From: Bacteroidota bacterium
Lineage (GTDB): Bacteria > Bacteroidota > Bacteroidia > Bacteroidales > Prolixibacteraceae
DNA length: 45,662 nt
Direction of reading: 5' to 3'
NCBI GenBank assembly: GCA_030698405.1
Contig: JAUYMU010000075.1
Location: 1 to 45,662 of the forward strand
Shown piece by piece: positions 25,469-33,866 of the stretch (position 1 is the first letter of the stretch; every line of letters starts with the position of its first letter). The notes beneath the pieces were generated by a model. That model did no database searches and was not told the DNA's origin. It saw nothing but the letters and a program-made list of their open reading frames with translations. The position numbers and the translations under genes were made by a program.

Positions 25469-28267
25469 ATGCATCCCGGCAGAAACCTAAAATATATCCT
25501 ATTCCTCTTTTTCCTGCTTCACTTCACCCCTGGTTTTTCCAGCAAAAAAATCAGGATTGGCTTTTCGCAATGCACAACTGCTGACAAATGGAGGCAATCG
25601 CAGATCAGGTTGATGGAAATTGAGTTGGCGTTTTTCCCGAACATGGAACTGTCGATTAAAGATGCGAAAGACAATAATGAAACCCAGATCAGACAAATTG
25701 AAGAGTTTTTAAAGGAAGGAATTGATTTGCTGATTGTTTCGCCCAACGAATCGGAACCCATTACGCCAATTGTGGAAAAGGTATTTAAAAGCGGAATACC
25801 CGTAATCGTTATCGATCGCAAAGTGAATACTAAATTTTACTCGGCATACATAGGCGGGAACAATTACCGGATTGGACAGGAAGCCGGGGCTTATACAGCC
25901 AAACTGCTGAAGGGCAAGGGAAAAATACTGGAGATTTCGGGTCGTAAAGGATCGTCGCCAGCCATCGAAAGGCACAATGGACTGGTTGACTTTCTAAAAA
26001 ATTATCCTGAAATCCTGATTGTCAAATCAGTTTCAGGAGAATGGAATTGGGATAAGACCCGGGAATTGATGCAGCATATGGCCGCATCGACGCTTGAGTT
26101 TGACCTCGTTTTTGCTCACAACGATGTGATGGCCCGGGAAGCTTTCAACGTGATGCACGAACATGGAACCAGAAATGGAAAATTTATTCTTGGAGTTGAT
26201 GGCCTTGCTGGAGATGATGGTGGTATTCAGTATGTTATCGACAAAAAACTGAATGCGACTTTTTTATATCCTACCGGCGGAGAAACTGCCATACAGATCG
26301 CAAACAAGATTTTCACCCAGCAGACATTTGAAAAGGAGAATATTCTTCCAACAATGGTGATTGACTCAACCAACGCCCAGATTTTAAAAGCCCAGACCAG
26401 TCAGGTTGAATTGCTCCATCAGAAAATTGAAAAGCAAAAATCTATTCTCGACATCCAGATCTCAAAAAATCAGACCCAACGCCTGATCCTGATATTTTTA
26501 ATTTCACTACTGGTGCTTATTGCAGCTTTGGTGATTTTGATCTTTAAGGCCTTCAGGAATAAAAAAATTGCTAACGAGAAACTGGAAGCCAAGAATCATA
26601 AAATTAAAAAGCAAAACATTGCCATACTGGAACAGCGGGACAAACTGGTGGAAGTTAGTCAGCAATTGGAAGAAGCCACGCAGGCAAAACTTCGTTTTTT
26701 CACCAATATCTCACACGAATTCCGTACTCCGCTGACTTTAATAAAAGGTCCGCTGGAAAACCTGATGCAATCGGAACAGTTTTCAGCCGAGCAGCAAAAC
26801 CAGTTTAAACTGATGCACCGGAACACGATCCGGTTATTACGATTGGTGAACCAGTTAATGGATTTCAGGAAACTGGAAAATAAAAAGATGGAATTGGCTG
26901 CTTCTGAAAATGATTTGATCGATTTTCTGCAGGAAACGAAAGAATCTTTTGCATCGCTGGCTTCTGGCCGTAACATTGAATTGGATGTTGTTTGTCCTGA
27001 AAAACATTTGTCTGTTTGGTTCGACCGAGATAAAATGGACAAGGTATTGTTTAATATTCTTTCCAATGCGTTTAAATTCACTTCCGATGGCGGAAAAATT
27101 ACCATTTTGGCCAACAAAGTGGTTCCGATGGTGCCCGGAATTTATGCCGAAGAAGTGCAGATCGAAATTAAGGATACCGGTATTGGCATTGCGGAGAAGC
27201 ATTTGGACAAGATCTTCGACCGGTTTTATCAGGCCGGAAAATCACATGCAGTGAAGGGAACAGGGCTTGGGCTCAACCTTTCGAAGGAATTTATTGAAAT
27301 GCACCGGGGACGTATCAGCGTGAAAAGTTCTGAAGGAAAGGGAACATCCTTTTTCATTTATCTGCCATTGGGAAACCTGCATCTTCTGCCCGATGAAATG
27401 GTGATTGATGAAACAATTCAGGAACATAACTTAGACAACCAGATTTTAACCCGAGACTTGGCCACCGATGAAATTCCTTCAGCAACGATTGACGGAGACA
27501 AAAACAAACCGGTTATTCTGGTGGTTGAAGATGTATCTGATGTCAGAGAATTTATACGTATAAGCCTCGGGAGTCAGTATCAGATAATTGAAGCAAAGAA
27601 CGGAAAAGATGGCCTTGACAAGGCATTGGAAGAAGAGCCAGATTTGATTATCAGCGATGTAATGATGCCTGTGATGGATGGGCTGGAATTGACCCGGCAT
27701 TTGAAAACTGACATGAAAACCTGCCATATTCCGATTATCCTCCTGACTGCCAAGGCCGCGCTGGAGCATAAACTGGAAGGTCTGGAAGAGGGCGCCGATT
27801 CATACATTCCAAAACCTTTTAACAGCCGTCATTTGCAGGTTAGGGTAAAAAAACTGCTTGAATTGCGTGCCAAAATCAGGGAACATTACAAAGACCAACT
27901 TGATTTTCAGGAAAAAGAAAGTGATTTGAACCGGCTGGATAAGAAATTCCTGTCGAAAATTGCCCAGATTGTTGAGCAAAATGCTGGAAATGAAGACCTG
28001 AGCGTTGACGATCTAGGGCATAAACTGGGAATGTCGAGAGTACACCTTTACCGCAAAATAAAAAAACTGACCGACATGTCGGTCAGTGAATTTGTAACTT
28101 CGATAAAACTCCGGAAGTCGCTTGAACTGCTCCGAAACAGCGGACAAACAATTGCCGAAATTGCGTATGAAGTGGGATTTTCATCTCCATCCTACTTTAC
28201 GCGCTGTTTTAAAGAGCAATTTAAAATGTCGCCCAGCGAATACATGCAAAATAAAAAAGGGGAATAG
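25469..28267 (+). CDS. HTCS with periplasmic sugar-binding sensor domain (fructose-sensor type), PUL 2
   Basis: About 932 aa from the ATG at 25469 (MHPGRNLKY); a TTG nine codons earlier is less likely. Order: signal peptide; type I periplasmic-binding-protein (LacI/RbsB-like) domain about 30-310 (KIRIGFSQCTTADKWRQSQ, VSPNESEPITPIVEKVF, GIPVIVIDRKV, FAHNDVMAREAF, GVDGLAGDDGG); membrane segment about 336-361; HisKA with His416 (TNISHEFRTPLTLI); HATPase (NILSNAFKFTS, GTGLGLNLSKEF); receiver with Asp730 (LIISDVMMPVMDG); AraC HTH (IAEIAYEVGFSSPSYFTRCF). Bacteroides thetaiotaomicron BT1754, the fructose sensor of its levan locus, has this layout. The fructan genes lie just downstream, convergent, so fructose-triggered activation of PUL 2 is the natural reading. 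Confidence 0.93.
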   Translation: MHPGRNLKYILFLFFLLHFTPGFSSKKIRIGFSQCTTADKWRQSQIRLMEIELAFFPNMELSIKDAKDNNETQIRQIEEFLKEGIDLLIVSPNESEPITPIVEKVFKSGIPVIVIDRKVNTKFYSAYIGGNNYRIGQEAGAYTAKLLKGKGKILEISGRKGSSPAIERHNGLVDFLKNYPEILIVKSVSGEWNWDKTRELMQHMAASTLEFDLVFAHNDVMAREAFNVMHEHGTRNGKFILGVDGLAGDDGGIQYVIDKKLNATFLYPTGGETAIQIANKIFTQQTFEKENILPTMVIDSTNAQILKAQTSQVELLHQKIEKQKSILDIQISKNQTQRLILIFLISLLVLIAALVILIFKAFRNKKIANEKLEAKNHKIKKQNIAILEQRDKLVEVSQQLEEATQAKLRFFTNISHEFRTPLTLIKGPLENLMQSEQFSAEQQNQFKLMHRNTIRLLRLVNQLMDFRKLENKKMELAASENDLIDFLQETKESFASLASGRNIELDVVCPEKHLSVWFDRDKMDKVLFNILSNAFKFTSDGGKITILANKVVPMVPGIYAEEVQIEIKDTGIGIAEKHLDKIFDRFYQAGKSHAVKGTGLGLNLSKEFIEMHRGRISVKSSEGKGTSFFIYLPLGNLHLLPDEMVIDETIQEHNLDNQILTRDLATDEIPSATIDGDKNKPVILVVEDVSDVREFIRISLGSQYQIIEAKNGKDGLDKALEEEPDLIISDVMMPVMDGLELTRHLKTDMKTCHIPIILLTAKAALEHKLEGLEEGADSYIPKPFNSRHLQVRVKKLLELRAKIREHYKDQLDFQEKESDLNRLDKKFLSKIAQIVEQNAGNEDLSVDDLGHKLGMSRVHLYRKIKKLTDMSVSEFVTSIKLRKSLELLRNSGQTIAEIAYEVGFSSPSYFTRCFKEQFKMSPSEYMQNKKGE

Positions 28268-28291
28268 CCCCGATTAATCGGAGCTATTCCC
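28260..28291. terminator. Hairpin between convergent HTCS and GH32, overlapping the HTCS stop
   Basis: A 16-bp stem with no loop bases to spare (28260-28275 against 28276-28291) and one mismatch that becomes a G-U pair on the minus strand. The HTCS stop TAG (28265-28267) lies inside it. The following tail is only moderately T-rich (cacttttaa), so it may terminate either transcript weakly. Confidence 0.5.
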
Positions 28292-28403
28292 ACTTTTAAA
28301 TAATGCTGTTCACCGATCAAAGAAGGGCTTCCAAATCCGTTAAATTTCGTATCACTTTTTGATTTTTAATTTCAGAATGTTCCAAATTGAATCATACAAA
28401 AAT

Positions 28404-29984
28404 TTACCAGATTCGCTTTAAGCTGTGAAATTCAGCTTTTCCCAACAACAAATCCCCTCCCTTTGAGAATACTTTTAGTTTGGTGAAATTCTCCGATGGA
28501 AATACAATATCGGTCATAACCAGTTTTCCGCCATCCACAAACAGTTCTGTTGAAGCAACATCCACAAAAATCCTCAATTGCAGATGCCCGCCTGCGGTGT
28601 AGGGCGTCTTCGAAATCCCTGCAAATTCTTTGGAGAACGTGGAAGGACCGGCAGCCCTGCGATCAACAAAAAATTGTTTCTGCTTTGCCGAATAGCCGAT
28701 TACCAATTTTTCCTGAAGATTGTTTTCCAGCACAATTCCAAGTGAATCAGCGCTGCTGTTTTCAAGGTTAAAATCAAAAATCAGTTCGCTTTGGCTGAGT
28801 GTAATACTATCCAACGACATTTCTTTTTCTCCTGAAATATTTTGCGCGGAAAGATAAACCGGAGTTGTTCCACCGCGAAGAACTTCCATTTCCTTAACAG
28901 GTTTTGAAACCAGCAAATAACTGTTGTCCTGATTGATCAGCGACAATTCGCGCGGAATTGTTGTGGCACTTCGCCAAACGGTGGTTGGTACAACATTGGC
29001 ATACTGCCAGTTGCTCATCCAACCAATAAAAAGCCTGCGGCCATCGGTTTCCGGAACATTCGACCAGGTTACACCAGCGTAATTATCGCGGCCCCAGTCC
29101 ACCCATTTCTCATTGGTCTCGTCAGGAGTAAACTTTTTTCCGTCGAATTCACCTGTAAAATATTGGTTGGCCGAGCCGCCGTTTGGCCCGCCGGGATTGA
29201 TATTGACCAACATTACCCATTTGGAAACATCGCTTCCCTCCACTTTCAGCGGAAATAAATCCGGACATTCCCAAACTCCGCCATGCGCGCCGATTCCTTT
29301 TCCGAATTCACTTTCAAATTTCCAGCTGATTAAATTTGGCGATGAATATAGATGCACCCGGTCCTGAACGGCCAGAATCATTACCCATTTGCCTGTTTCA
29401 TTGTGCCAGAACACTTTTGGGTCGCGGAAATCGGGAATTCCGGGGCTTTCGAGTACCGGATTGTTGGCGTATTTGGTCCATGTGCGACCTTTGTCGGTAC
29501 TAAAAGCCAGTGCCTGACTCTGCGGCGTTTTGCTTCCGCTTTTTTCCAGCATCACATTGTGGTAGGTATAAATAGCCACCAATGGAGGGTTTTCGGCAGT
29601 ACCTAAACCTGATGTGTTTTTGAGGTCGGCAACCGCACTTCCAGAGAAAATCCATCCCAGCGAATCAGGGTAAATGGCAACGGGCAAATGTTCCCAATGA
29701 ACCAAATCTTTGCTGATGGCGTGCCCCCAGTGCATTGGCCCCCAAACAGTGCTGTCGGGATAATACTGGTAAAAAAGGTGGTATTCACCTTCATAATAAA
29801 CCATGCCATTCGGGTCGTTCATCCAGTTGGCTTCAGGAGTAAAATGGAATTGAGGACGGTATTGTTCGGTGTAATAAATTGCCGGAGAAGTGTTCGTTTC
29901 CTTTTTATTTCCGGAATTGGAAGAACATCCAAAAAACAGTGGAATTAAAAGGATTATCAGTATTTTGAAATAGTTTGTTTGCAT
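28404..29984 (-). CDS. GH32 glycoside hydrolase, lipoprotein (levanase/inulinase/invertase type)
   Basis: 526 aa. The signal ends at LLIPLFFGC (Cys20), an SPII lipoprotein. All GH32 catalytic motifs are present: WMNDPNG with nucleophile Asp57, FRDPKVFWH with transition-state stabiliser Asp188, and WECPDLFPL with acid/base Glu239. Other family signatures are YHLFYQYYPDSTVWGPMHWGHAISKDLVHW (in the N-terminal propeller) and a C-terminal beta-sandwich (LRIFVDVASTELFVDGG). It releases fructose from beta-fructans or sucrose-like ends. It is the last gene of the fructan operon. Endo or exo action and levan or inulin preference cannot be read from sequence. Confidence 0.95.
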   Translation of the reverse strand: MQTNYFKILIILLIPLFFGCSSNSGNKKETNTSPAIYYTEQYRPQFHFTPEANWMNDPNGMVYYEGEYHLFYQYYPDSTVWGPMHWGHAISKDLVHWEHLPVAIYPDSLGWIFSGSAVADLKNTSGLGTAENPPLVAIYTYHNVMLEKSGSKTPQSQALAFSTDKGRTWTKYANNPVLESPGIPDFRDPKVFWHNETGKWVMILAVQDRVHLYSSPNLISWKFESEFGKGIGAHGGVWECPDLFPLKVEGSDVSKWVMLVNINPGGPNGGSANQYFTGEFDGKKFTPDETNEKWVDWGRDNYAGVTWSNVPETDGRRLFIGWMSNWQYANVVPTTVWRSATTIPRELSLINQDNSYLLVSKPVKEMEVLRGGTTPVYLSAQNISGEKEMSLDSITLSQSELIFDFNLENSSADSLGIVLENNLQEKLVIGYSAKQKQFFVDRRAAGPSTFSKEFAGISKTPYTAGGHLQLRIFVDVASTELFVDGGKLVMTDIVFPSENFTKLKVFSKGGDLLLGKAEFHSLKRIW

Positions 29985-30010
29985 GTCGTTTATATTTAGA
30001 ATCTGTTTAA

Positions 30011-30037
30011 TTTTATATTGAACCCACTTCGGGGTTC
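30011..30037. repeat. Small palindrome related to 3000-3025 (family B)
   Basis: gaaccc(30020-30025)/gggttc(30032-30037) preceded by ttatatt; the reverse complement of 3000-3025 reads nearly the same. It lies in the 92-bp spacer between the two GH32-family genes. Confidence 0.6.
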
Positions 30038-30076
30038 CAAATTGCTTGTTAAATTTACCCCCGGTTCCGATTCTCT

Positions 30077-31609
30077 TTACCGGCGTTCAGTCCAAATGCT
30101 TTTCAGTTCTGTTATATCACCTTCTTGCAGGGTAATGTCGCCATTTTCTGAAATCAGTGCAATTTTGTTCCAGCTGTCCGAAATGAAATATTTTCGGGAA
30201 AGTGTTATCATTCCATCCATTGCAAAAAGTTCGGCAGAAGTCCGATCGACAATAATTTTTAAATCGATCGTTGGTTCTTTAATCACATACGGGGCATATT
30301 GAAATCCGTTCCAGTCATCCAGGCGGTTTTCTCCTTTTTTTGTTTCTGAAATAAAGAAATAACGCCGCTGACTATGGTATCCGATTGTCAGTTCATCGCC
30401 CTGCCCGTTGGAAATCCTGATGCCAAAAACCTCTGCCAAATTGAGATACAATCGGTTGTTGACATCAAATTTCAGGTTTATTTCAAGCGGAATTTTAAGT
30501 TGTTGCTTAATTTTTAATTCTCCGGAAAAGGTGGTTTCTTTCAGAAGCTGTTTGTTTTCTGCAATCGTTTCAATTGCATTTACGGGTTCCGACACAATAT
30601 AGAAATCACTGTATTCGTCGCGTAAAGTCAATGCTCTGGGAATGCTATAAACATTGGCAACTTCACTTTCACTCTGTCCATGTTTGTACCTGTAATTATC
30701 AATCAAGCCTATGTAATAAGCTGGTTTCCCCGATTCAATGTAATTCGACAAAACGACACCGGCATAATTGTCGCTCCCATTGTCGAGCCATTTTGGTTTT
30801 GTTCTTTCTGATTTGAATACATAGCCGTCAAAATCACCGTAGAAATACTGAACTCCGCTGCCTTCGTTGGGAGAATCGGTGCTTCCGCTGATCATCATGA
30901 TCCATTTCGTGTTTTGTGTGCCATCAATTTTAAGCGGTGAAAAGCTCAGGTGAGTCCAGTCGCCAACTTTGGAATAGACTTTTTCGCCGAATACACTTTC
31001 GAATTTCCAGTTTTTCAAATCAACCGATGAATAAAAACGGACTTCGTAACCGGTTAAAACGCCCATCATCCAGCGCTGGGTTTCTTCGTGCCAAAAAACG
31101 CGAACATCATTTGGCTGAATAAAACAATTTTCCAATGTAATCGGAGTCGCCTCTTTTTGCCAGCTTGTGCCTTTGTCTGTGCTGAAGGAAATAGCCAGAG
31201 TTTGAATTTCAGGATTTATATTCTGCTCATTAGTTGTGGCGTAAATGGCGACCATCGGAGTTGTTTCGTTACCAAAACCGGAAGAATTGTTCCAGTCGAT
31301 CACGATACTTCCGGAACCCGGTATTTCATTGTTTTCCGGTTGAATGGCCAATGGCAGAAGTTGCCAGTGAACCAGATCGGTGGATTTTGCATGTCCCCAA
31401 CTTATCGAATTCAAATTGACTGAATCGGGTGAACATTGGTAAAACAGATGGTATTCATCTTCAAAATAAAACAATTCAGTAGGAGCGCCCAAGTTCATAT
31501 CTGTCAGGCTGAAATGAACTTCAGGCAGACTTGTTTCTTTTTTTGAAGCTGTTTTACATGCTGCCAAAACGAAGATCAGTAAAATTGGAATAATAGATTT
31601 TTGAGACAT
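30077..31609 (-). CDS. GH32-like lipoprotein lacking catalytic residues (probable fructan-binding protein)
   Basis: 510 aa, intact frame. The signal SIIPILLIFVLAAC gives lipidation at Cys18. The fold aligns with the GH32 downstream: FYFEDEYHLFYQCSPDS, SWGHAKSTDLVHWQLLPLAI, SFSTDKGTSW, VRVFWHEETQRWMMGV and a C-terminal sandwich (KIIVDRTSAELFAMDG). The active site is gone: the NDPNG block is GAPTE (nucleophile Asp replaced by Ala42), RDP is NDV (167-169), and the Glu-Cys of the acid/base block is Thr-His (219-220). A hydrolase role is therefore unlikely; a surface fructan-binding role, taking the place of the missing separate surface glycan-binding protein, fits the position directly after SusD. 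Selection seems to have kept the frame and fold. Confidence 0.85.
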   Translation of the reverse strand: MSQKSIIPILLIFVLAACKTASKKETSLPEVHFSLTDMNLGAPTELFYFEDEYHLFYQCSPDSVNLNSISWGHAKSTDLVHWQLLPLAIQPENNEIPGSGSIVIDWNNSSGFGNETTPMVAIYATTNEQNINPEIQTLAISFSTDKGTSWQKEATPITLENCFIQPNDVRVFWHEETQRWMMGVLTGYEVRFYSSVDLKNWKFESVFGEKVYSKVGDWTHLSFSPLKIDGTQNTKWIMMISGSTDSPNEGSGVQYFYGDFDGYVFKSERTKPKWLDNGSDNYAGVVLSNYIESGKPAYYIGLIDNYRYKHGQSESEVANVYSIPRALTLRDEYSDFYIVSEPVNAIETIAENKQLLKETTFSGELKIKQQLKIPLEINLKFDVNNRLYLNLAEVFGIRISNGQGDELTIGYHSQRRYFFISETKKGENRLDDWNGFQYAPYVIKEPTIDLKIIVDRTSAELFAMDGMITLSRKYFISDSWNKIALISENGDITLQEGDITELKSIWTERR

Positions 31610-31680
31610 GGCGGATTGCTATAAAAGCTAAGTAATGAGATGATTGCGAATAAAATTTCAGTTCACTCCGAAAATGCGAT

Positions 31681-31850
31681 TAATTATCCCGAAGGGATGA
31701 AACTTGAATAGCCACCGGTGAAACCGGTGGAAAAATGAAATCAAAATCACAACCCTGAAAGGGTTGAACTTTTAGAGTGTTAATATTCAACCCTTTCAGG
31801 GTTGCGTGTTCATCTTTCATTGTTCCGTCCAGATAGATCGGGACGGTTAT
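31681..31850. repeat. Array of small palindromes in the SusD to GH32-like spacer (family B)
   Basis: In order: atccc/gggat (31686-31698), ccaccggt/accggtgg (31712-31730), caaccctgaaagggttgaa at 31750-31768 with its exact 19-bp reverse complement at 31786-31804, and ccgtcc/ggacgg (about 31826-31847). Each 17-19-bp unit is itself palindromic. The ccaccggt unit is similar to 2960-2978. No gene is seen in 31610-32104; this array and the family A element fill it. Confidence 0.75.
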
Positions 31851-31984
31851 TCAGATTCAATCCTTTCAGGACTATTTTTTAACATTCTGACTTTTCAGAG
31901 TGTACTCAAATTTAAAAGAAAAATTGGTTCTATAACGTTTTGTGCGGGTAAGGATAAAAACAAAAATAGAACTGTAATTTCCAA

Positions 31985-32085
31985 ACTCACCCCCTCGCAC
32001 CCGTGGTGCTCGCCCCCTCTCTTTTTAGAAGAGGGGGGAAGGCCGCCTGCGGACTTCCCTGCCAGCCGCAGGCAGGGGGGTGAGT
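31985..32085. repeat. Nested palindromic element, second copy (family A)
   Basis: Ends actcaccccc (31985-31994) and its exact complement (32076-32085) enclose internal stems including cccctct/agagggg and gcctgcgg/ccgcaggc. It shares order and sequence blocks with 3046-3138. It lies 20 bp downstream of the SusD stop (minus strand), so the transcript would fold here, possibly separating expression of SusC/SusD from the GH32 genes. Confidence 0.8.
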
Positions 32086-32104
32086 ATGAATTTTTATCTA
32101 ACTG

Positions 32105-33847
32105 TTAGTAGCCGGGATTCTGTTTGTACAATCCTTTGGTGAAATCAATTTCACGTTGTGGAATTGGGTAATATTCGTCTCTTCCGGCAGTGAATTTCGC
32201 TCCGGCCAAAAATCCTTTTCTGGTTTTTTCTTTGGCCAGATAAGCATTCAAAGTAGGTTCAGCAATTCCCCAGCGAACGAGGTCGAAGAAACGCGGACTT
32301 TCCAGCGCAAATTCCAATCTTCTTTCCCAACGTAGCGCCTGACGTGCATTTTCCTGCGACCATGCCAGATTTGAACCATTGTATAAGCTGATTTTGTAAT
32401 TCGATGGCGAAGTTCCGTTGGCCAGTTTGGTGCGTTCGGTACTAACCGAAGCCCTTGCACGTACCTGGTTAATGAGCGGCATCGCTTTGTCCTGCTGACC
32501 CAGTTCAATATAGGCTTCAGCCTGCATTAAAAGTACATCGGCATACCTGATAATATCGATATTTTTAGATACACCCATGAACGGACCTTGTTTTTTGTAG
32601 CAGGAACAGTCGGCTGCCTGTTGTTCTTTCATGCTCTGGAAAAATCCGTAAACACCTGCATCGCGCACCCAGCTATTGCTGAAAATATAGGCTGGTTCGT
32701 TGCGGTATTTGTAAGGATGCCCATCGATACCAACTGAATGATCGATACGTGGATCAACAGTTACACCAGTTGGAGTAAGGTCGGTAGCGCTCAGGGTTAC
32801 ATGGTTAAAAGTATTGAACTTGGGTAATCCTGAAGCATCGGTTGCGAATGCGTTAACCAGATTGTGGCTTGGCTGGTGAAATCCGCAACATCCGTACTGA
32901 GGCGCGCCATGAGGATAATTCAATCCGGTTACAAAATTTAAACGACCTGCAGTGGTTCCGTCGCTGATCGAAAACTGGATAGCAAAAACTGATTCCGGAC
33001 CATTGTCAAAACCGTCTAAAAAATTCTCGCCAAAATCAGGTTGCAAATTGTATTTTCCTGAACTGATGACCATTTCAGTCAACGTAACAACCTCTTGCAA
33101 TCTGGCGGTGTTTATTTTAGTAACCTGATGGTTATCGCCCTGTTCATAAGCCTGATACAATCTAAGTTTTGCCAGGTAGGCAGCTGCCGATAATTTATTG
33201 GCGCGACCTATTTCCGGTTGATTTGCAGGCAAATTGTCAATGCCATATTGAAAATCCGCTCCAATTTTATTCCATAACTGATCGCTCGTCAGATCCTGAT
33301 TCGAAACCTGTTTTATTTCGTCATTGGTTAGATCTTCAGTGATATACGGAATACGATTAAACAGAACTTTCAGCATAAAATGGGAGTGAGCTCTTAAAAA
33401 ACGGGCTTCGGCAATTCTTACTTTCCGGAGCGGATATTCATCATCGGTCAACTGATTCAGTGTGCGCAAAGCTGTGTTTGCCCTTGAAATTGCGCTGTAA
33501 AAATTTTCCCAGGTAAATGGAAGTCCGGCCAGCCAGCCTTGGGAAGGTTGGGTCAGATTGTACTGTTCGTAAAAATTGAACGGCTCAACATCAGAAACAC
33601 CACCACCACCTTTGTAAGCATCGTCGGAACGAACACTTCCGTAAACCCACATGCTTGTCATCGGGCCAATCATATCATCATTGCCGATTCCGGCATAAGC
33701 AGCGGTAACTAAACCTTCAGCTCCATCAACAGTTGGACTTCCGGCAGAAATAAAACCCTGCGGTTCTGTTTCAAGAAACTTGGTACACGACGTAGCCATC
33801 AGACTTAAAAGTACAGCTGCACCGATATATATTTTATTTATATTCAT
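32105..33847 (-). CDS. SusD/RagB-family glycan-binding lipoprotein (PUL 2)
   Basis: About 580 aa from the ATG at 33847 (MNINKIYIG); an upstream start adds 11 residues before the signal and is rejected. The signal AAVLLSLMATSC gives a lipoprotein with Cys at about 21. SusD features: RIAEARFLRAHSHFMLKVLFNRIPYITED, DIIRYADVLLMQAEAYIELGQ, RWERRLEFALESPRFFDLVRWG and the C-terminal YPIPQREIDFTKGLYKQNPGY. It starts 19 bp after the SusC stop. It should bind fructan at the cell surface with SusC; substrate is taken from GH32, fructokinase and HTCS neighbours. Confidence 0.95.
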   Translation of the reverse strand: MNINKIYIGAAVLLSLMATSCTKFLETEPQGFISAGSPTVDGAEGLVTAAYAGIGNDDMIGPMTSMWVYGSVRSDDAYKGGGGVSDVEPFNFYEQYNLTQPSQGWLAGLPFTWENFYSAISRANTALRTLNQLTDDEYPLRKVRIAEARFLRAHSHFMLKVLFNRIPYITEDLTNDEIKQVSNQDLTSDQLWNKIGADFQYGIDNLPANQPEIGRANKLSAAAYLAKLRLYQAYEQGDNHQVTKINTARLQEVVTLTEMVISSGKYNLQPDFGENFLDGFDNGPESVFAIQFSISDGTTAGRLNFVTGLNYPHGAPQYGCCGFHQPSHNLVNAFATDASGLPKFNTFNHVTLSATDLTPTGVTVDPRIDHSVGIDGHPYKYRNEPAYIFSNSWVRDAGVYGFFQSMKEQQAADCSCYKKQGPFMGVSKNIDIIRYADVLLMQAEAYIELGQQDKAMPLINQVRARASVSTERTKLANGTSPSNYKISLYNGSNLAWSQENARQALRWERRLEFALESPRFFDLVRWGIAEPTLNAYLAKEKTRKGFLAGAKFTAGRDEYYPIPQREIDFTKGLYKQNPGY

Positions 33848-33866
33848 GATAGTTAATTTAAAAGGT

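Noticed and set aside
31681-31850. CRISPR array
   Set aside because: The palindromes differ from each other and the spacing is irregular; there are no identical repeats with unique spacers and no cas genes.
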